Below are positions 5,792-7,722 of a DNA stretch of 7,722 bases, one piece after another. Positions within the stretch are counted from its first letter, which is position 1; every line of letters starts with the position of its first letter. A program made the translations under genes and the position numbers. This stretch comes from Flavobacteriaceae bacterium (lineage in GTDB: Bacteria; Bacteroidota; Bacteroidia; Flavobacteriales; Flavobacteriaceae): positions 1-7,722 of the forward strand of contig DOIV01000160.1 of NCBI GenBank assembly GCA_003511845.1, given 5' to 3'. The notes under the pieces were generated by a model. That model saw nothing but the letters and a program-made list of their open reading frames with translations. It made no database searches and was not told where the DNA came from.

Positions 5792-7357
5792 TCAATATTT
5801 ACAACTTTCCAAAATAATATTTTTCTCTTCTACTGCTTTTATGACTTTAGCTGAAGGGCTTAAATCCTCAAAGCAAATAATTTTATTTAAATTTGGAACT
5901 AATGCCAAATCATCAATCATTTTACTTGAAACGGATAATAATTCATCTCCACAACCCGCGTCACAAAATGGCCATAAATGATTATATACTTCTGATAGGT
6001 ACGATACTTCTATAGTTTTGACTTTTAAAAGTAAGTCTTCTGGGATATCCAAATTCTTAAAATACTTTTTTACTTCTGGGATTACTTTATAACCATCATC
6101 TTCTCTATTGATTTCTCTAGCGGTATGCTCTTGTGCTAGTTTTTCAAGTTCAAATTTAGGTGTAAGTAATTTTTGCTTATACATCAACTCCTCTATTATC
6201 CAAAGCTTAAAATGTAAGTCTTTAAAAATAATTGTTGGCTTTTGATTGAGTAGATACAGTTTGGGTGCATTTTTAAAGTCTGCAGCTGCTTTAAGTAATT
6301 GCTTTATGTGGACTGTATTTGCCAAGCCTTCATTATGTTTTGCTAGTATTTCAAGTGTTTTTCTAATTTTTGGACTTACTGCAATTTTCTTATACGCACG
6401 CTTCCAGCTTTTTTCTTGAATATTTTCAAAATTAGTTTCTAATTCTTGTAATTCCTTTTCTCTGCTTGGTATGGCCATTTTATATTTTTCAGGATTATTC
6501 ATTAAGGTAGCCAATAGTTCTTTTACCACATTTATTTGAATGGCTTTGGTTCTCAAATCAATACCCAATTCTTGCAATACCCAAGCTAAAAACCAATCTT
6601 TTTTTATTTCAGAAATACTTTGGTATTTTTCTACTAATTGCAAGGTAATTGCAGGAGCTTGTTGGTGGAAATAGTTATCACGACTAAAGGGGTTAATCAT
6701 TTCTCCTAAAATGCTTTGCATTAATCCTTTTTCGGCTTTTTTATCGATTAAAAGCAGTAGTATTTCAACTGTTGTTTCTATTGTATTTGGGTGCTGTTCT
6801 AGTGCGTCAGCAATAGCATAATGTGCATTGTTGGGGAATTTTTGAGCAAAGGGTTTTATATATTTGCTTAGTTTGGACATCATTTCAGCTTCTTGTCTGT
6901 AATCATCAATACAGCCTTTATAAATACCAAAAATAGTTTCTGCAATATTTCCTACATTACCATGATTTCTAAAGTTTTGTTTTTCAATAATAATATAATC
7001 GGTTACATCTAAAATACTTTCAAGCAAATTACAGAACTCATTTTCAAATTTTTTAGGAATATGGGCAATCTCTCGAAAACTTATTCGATACTCATGATAG
7101 CCTGGCAGATATTTTCTAGATGCGATAAAGTCAGTAAGCTGATAAAGCAAAAAGCCATTTTCTTGTGGGTTTTCTTTGAACTCCTTTCCTAGAGCAAACC
7201 ATTTTTCAAAAACAAAATCAATAGTGTCTTTGTTTTTTGATATTTGCTCTTGACAAGACATATAGAGTTTTTCCTTTGCCTGTTCATCATTAAATGCAAT
7301 CTTATCTAATTGCATTAATATTTTGTCGATTGTTCTTTGTTTTTTAAACCAATTCAT
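5792..7357 (-). CDS. 521-aa helical protein with a DUF6892-like C-terminus
   Basis: No signal peptide or transmembrane segment; probably cytoplasmic. Residues about 1-400 are almost wholly helical, with repeated Leu/Lys/Glu helices compatible with an alpha-solenoid. A change comes at about 405-425. The C-terminus (422-521) begins GYKVIPEVKKYFKNLDIPED and continues LLLKVKTIEVSYLSEVYNHL, DAGCGDELLSVSS and DLALVPNLNKIICFEDLS. The 'VIPE..KKYF' start and 'LxPNLxKI' end remind me of the DUF6892 domain seen at the end of flavobacterial proteins of similar size; that is recall, not a search result. Cys465 and Cys469 lie in this domain. A shortened copy of this 3' end is present at 3419-3560. ATG 7357 is 38 bases after the stop of the 79-codon ORF. 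Being a gene is secure; function is unknown. Confidence 0.94.
   Translation of the reverse strand: MNWFKKQRTIDKILMQLDKIAFNDEQAKEKLYMSCQEQISKNKDTIDFVFEKWFALGKEFKENPQENGFLLYQLTDFIASRKYLPGYHEYRISFREIAHIPKKFENEFCNLLESILDVTDYIIIEKQNFRNHGNVGNIAETIFGIYKGCIDDYRQEAEMMSKLSKYIKPFAQKFPNNAHYAIADALEQHPNTIETTVEILLLLIDKKAEKGLMQSILGEMINPFSRDNYFHQQAPAITLQLVEKYQSISEIKKDWFLAWVLQELGIDLRTKAIQINVVKELLATLMNNPEKYKMAIPSREKELQELETNFENIQEKSWKRAYKKIAVSPKIRKTLEILAKHNEGLANTVHIKQLLKAAADFKNAPKLYLLNQKPTIIFKDLHFKLWIIEELMYKQKLLTPKFELEKLAQEHTAREINREDDGYKVIPEVKKYFKNLDIPEDLLLKVKTIEVSYLSEVYNHLWPFCDAGCGDELLSVSSKMIDDLALVPNLNKIICFEDLSPSAKVIKAVEEKNIILESCKY
6037..6046. repeat. 10-bp direct repeat, first unit (CTTCTGGGAT)
   Basis: The same ten bases occur at 6073-6082, 36 bases apart start to start. 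The shortened copy near 3545 keeps only one unit and lacks the 36 bases between, as expected for slippage or recombination between the two units. The deletion equals 12 codons and stays in frame. Confidence 0.85.
6073..6082. repeat. 10-bp direct repeat, second unit (CTTCTGGGAT)
   Basis: Partner of 6037-6046. On the coding strand both units spell the overlap of the two Ile-Pro-Glu motifs of the 521-aa protein (VIPE at 425-428 and DIPE at 437-440), so the repeat arises from two similar protein motifs. Confidence 0.85.
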
Positions 7358-7395
7358 ATATTTTATTTTTTAGCCTATGTCTTAAAATGGGATAA

Positions 7396-7635
7396 TTATA
7401 TTTCAGAAACATCCCAGCCAATTGATTTGATTTGTTTTTTTACTGCTTGAAAATTTTCAATTTTATGAACAACAAACAAATAATCATCTCCACCAGTATC
7501 GATACAAGTCAACTGCAATGTTCTCGCTCGTAAAAATCTATCAAAATACTCCAAAACACCATCCTCAAATATTTGACTCTCTTCAGTAAAGCTACCTAAA
7601 GAGGCAGATTCATTCAGGGCGAAATTATTTTGCAA
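7396..7635 (-). CDS. Unknown 79-codon ORF with a TTG start or damaged 5' end
   Basis: The product is acidic in its first half (ESASLGSFTEESQIFEDGVL) and ends in an alpha/beta part: LQLTCIDTGGDDYLFVVHKI at 40-59, then NFQAVKKQIKSIGWDVSEI. The IDTGGDDYLFVV block and the final GWDVSEI look like a real, conserved fold, but I cannot name the family. No ATG lies in frame after the last upstream stop, so the first usable start is TTG at 7635-7633. Further upstream in the same frame come ATG 7662, ATG 7656, GTC, then TAA at 7650-7648, then VKDI, so an original ATG start may have been cut off by a nonsense change. The TTG overlaps the end of the MORN-like gene by 11 bases. The 521-aa gene starts 38 bases downstream. 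Confidence 0.62.
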   Translation of the reverse strand: MQNNFALNESASLGSFTEESQIFEDGVLEYFDRFLRARTLQLTCIDTGGDDYLFVVHKIENFQAVKKQIKSIGWDVSEI

Positions 7636-7722
7636 AATATCTTTTACTTAGACCATCTGCATTGCCTTTTTTGTAATGGATTACTTTTTGTAATTGCCCG
7701 TTTTCAAAAAAGGTTTTCCATT
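7625..7722 (-). CDS. 3' end of a MORN-like (YwqK-type) repeat protein, cut by the window
   Basis: An open frame enters from the window edge and ends at TAA 7627-7625. The visible 31 residues include WKTFFENGQLQKVIHYKKGN and then ADGLSKRYFAK. This is a typical unit of YwqK-type MORN-like proteins: Trp/Tyr-x-x-Phe/Tyr-x-x-Asn-Gly-Gln-Leu, a short strand, then Y-x-x-G-x-x-[DE]-G-x-x-x-x-Y. The family is annotated as toxin-antitoxin 'YwqK antitoxin' in databases, mostly by context rather than biochemistry. Only the last repeat is visible, so length and signal peptide cannot be judged. The rest of the gene lies beyond 7722. Confidence 0.62.
   Translation of the reverse strand, partial: WKTFFENGQLQKVIHYKKGNADGLSKRYFAK

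Larger units (their letters stand above)
5978..6096. repeat. Source segment of the duplicate at 3478-3560
   Basis: 5978-6045 and 6075-6096, inside the C-terminal coding part of the 521-aa gene, are the two blocks present in the shortened copy. In 5978-6045, four of the six differences are silent and one is Ile/Val. This suggests the two copies diverged while both encoded a functional protein, before the copy was broken. Confidence 0.82.

Noticed and set aside
1718..7635. Stop-codon reassignment as explanation for the in-frame TGA and TAA near some starts
   Set aside because: TAA, TAG and TGA are all used as ordinary stops at the ends of intact genes here, and the breaks include true frame changes that recoding of a stop would not fix.
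1..7722. Insertion sequence or integrative element explaining the duplication
   Set aside because: No transposase, integrase, terminal inverted repeats or target-site duplications are visible; the duplicate is only coding-tail and flank sequence.

Overview
The window comes from an AT-rich bacterial genome, most likely Bacteroidota and probably a flavobacterium. Every gene I can support is on the minus strand. The genes lack obvious Shine-Dalgarno sequences. They include a clear lipoprotein with an LTGC lipobox, and many Lys/Asn/Ile-rich proteins of unknown function. No rRNA, tRNA, CRISPR array or transposase is visible.

Read in the direction of transcription (high to low coordinates), the window begins with the 3' end of a MORN-like (YwqK-type) gene (7722-7625). 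A 79-codon unknown ORF with a TTG start follows (7635-7396), then two large soluble proteins of 521 aa (7357-5792) and 661 aa (5680-3695) with a possible 34-codon ORF between them. Next comes a run of small, damaged or chimeric genes (3651-1718), interrupted by one intact four-helix membrane protein (2715-2278). The window ends with two envelope genes in tight tandem: a clan GH-A glycoside hydrolase lipoprotein (1699-632) and a partial envelope protein (625-1). Gaps are short (about 1 to 40 bp), and several stops and starts touch or overlap (ATGA at 3391-3388, TGAATG at 2280-2275), so long co-transcribed units are likely.

The most informative feature is gene decay and rearrangement between 1718 and 3705. 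(i) The ORF at 3651-3388 is a chimera. Its C-terminal half and the DNA after it are a shortened copy of the 3' end of the 521-aa gene plus its downstream flank, with one internal deletion matching a 10-bp direct repeat in the intact gene. (ii) A secreted MORN-like gene at 3391-2782 is split by an 8-base homopolymer; removing one base restores about 202 codons. (iii) The stretch 2277-1718 reads as one former gene of about 186 codons passing through three frames. Together with the MORN-like repeats and the large unknown soluble proteins, this resembles the accessory immunity or orphan arrays found beside polymorphic or secreted toxin loci in Bacteroidota. That interpretation is inference: no toxin is visible in the window.
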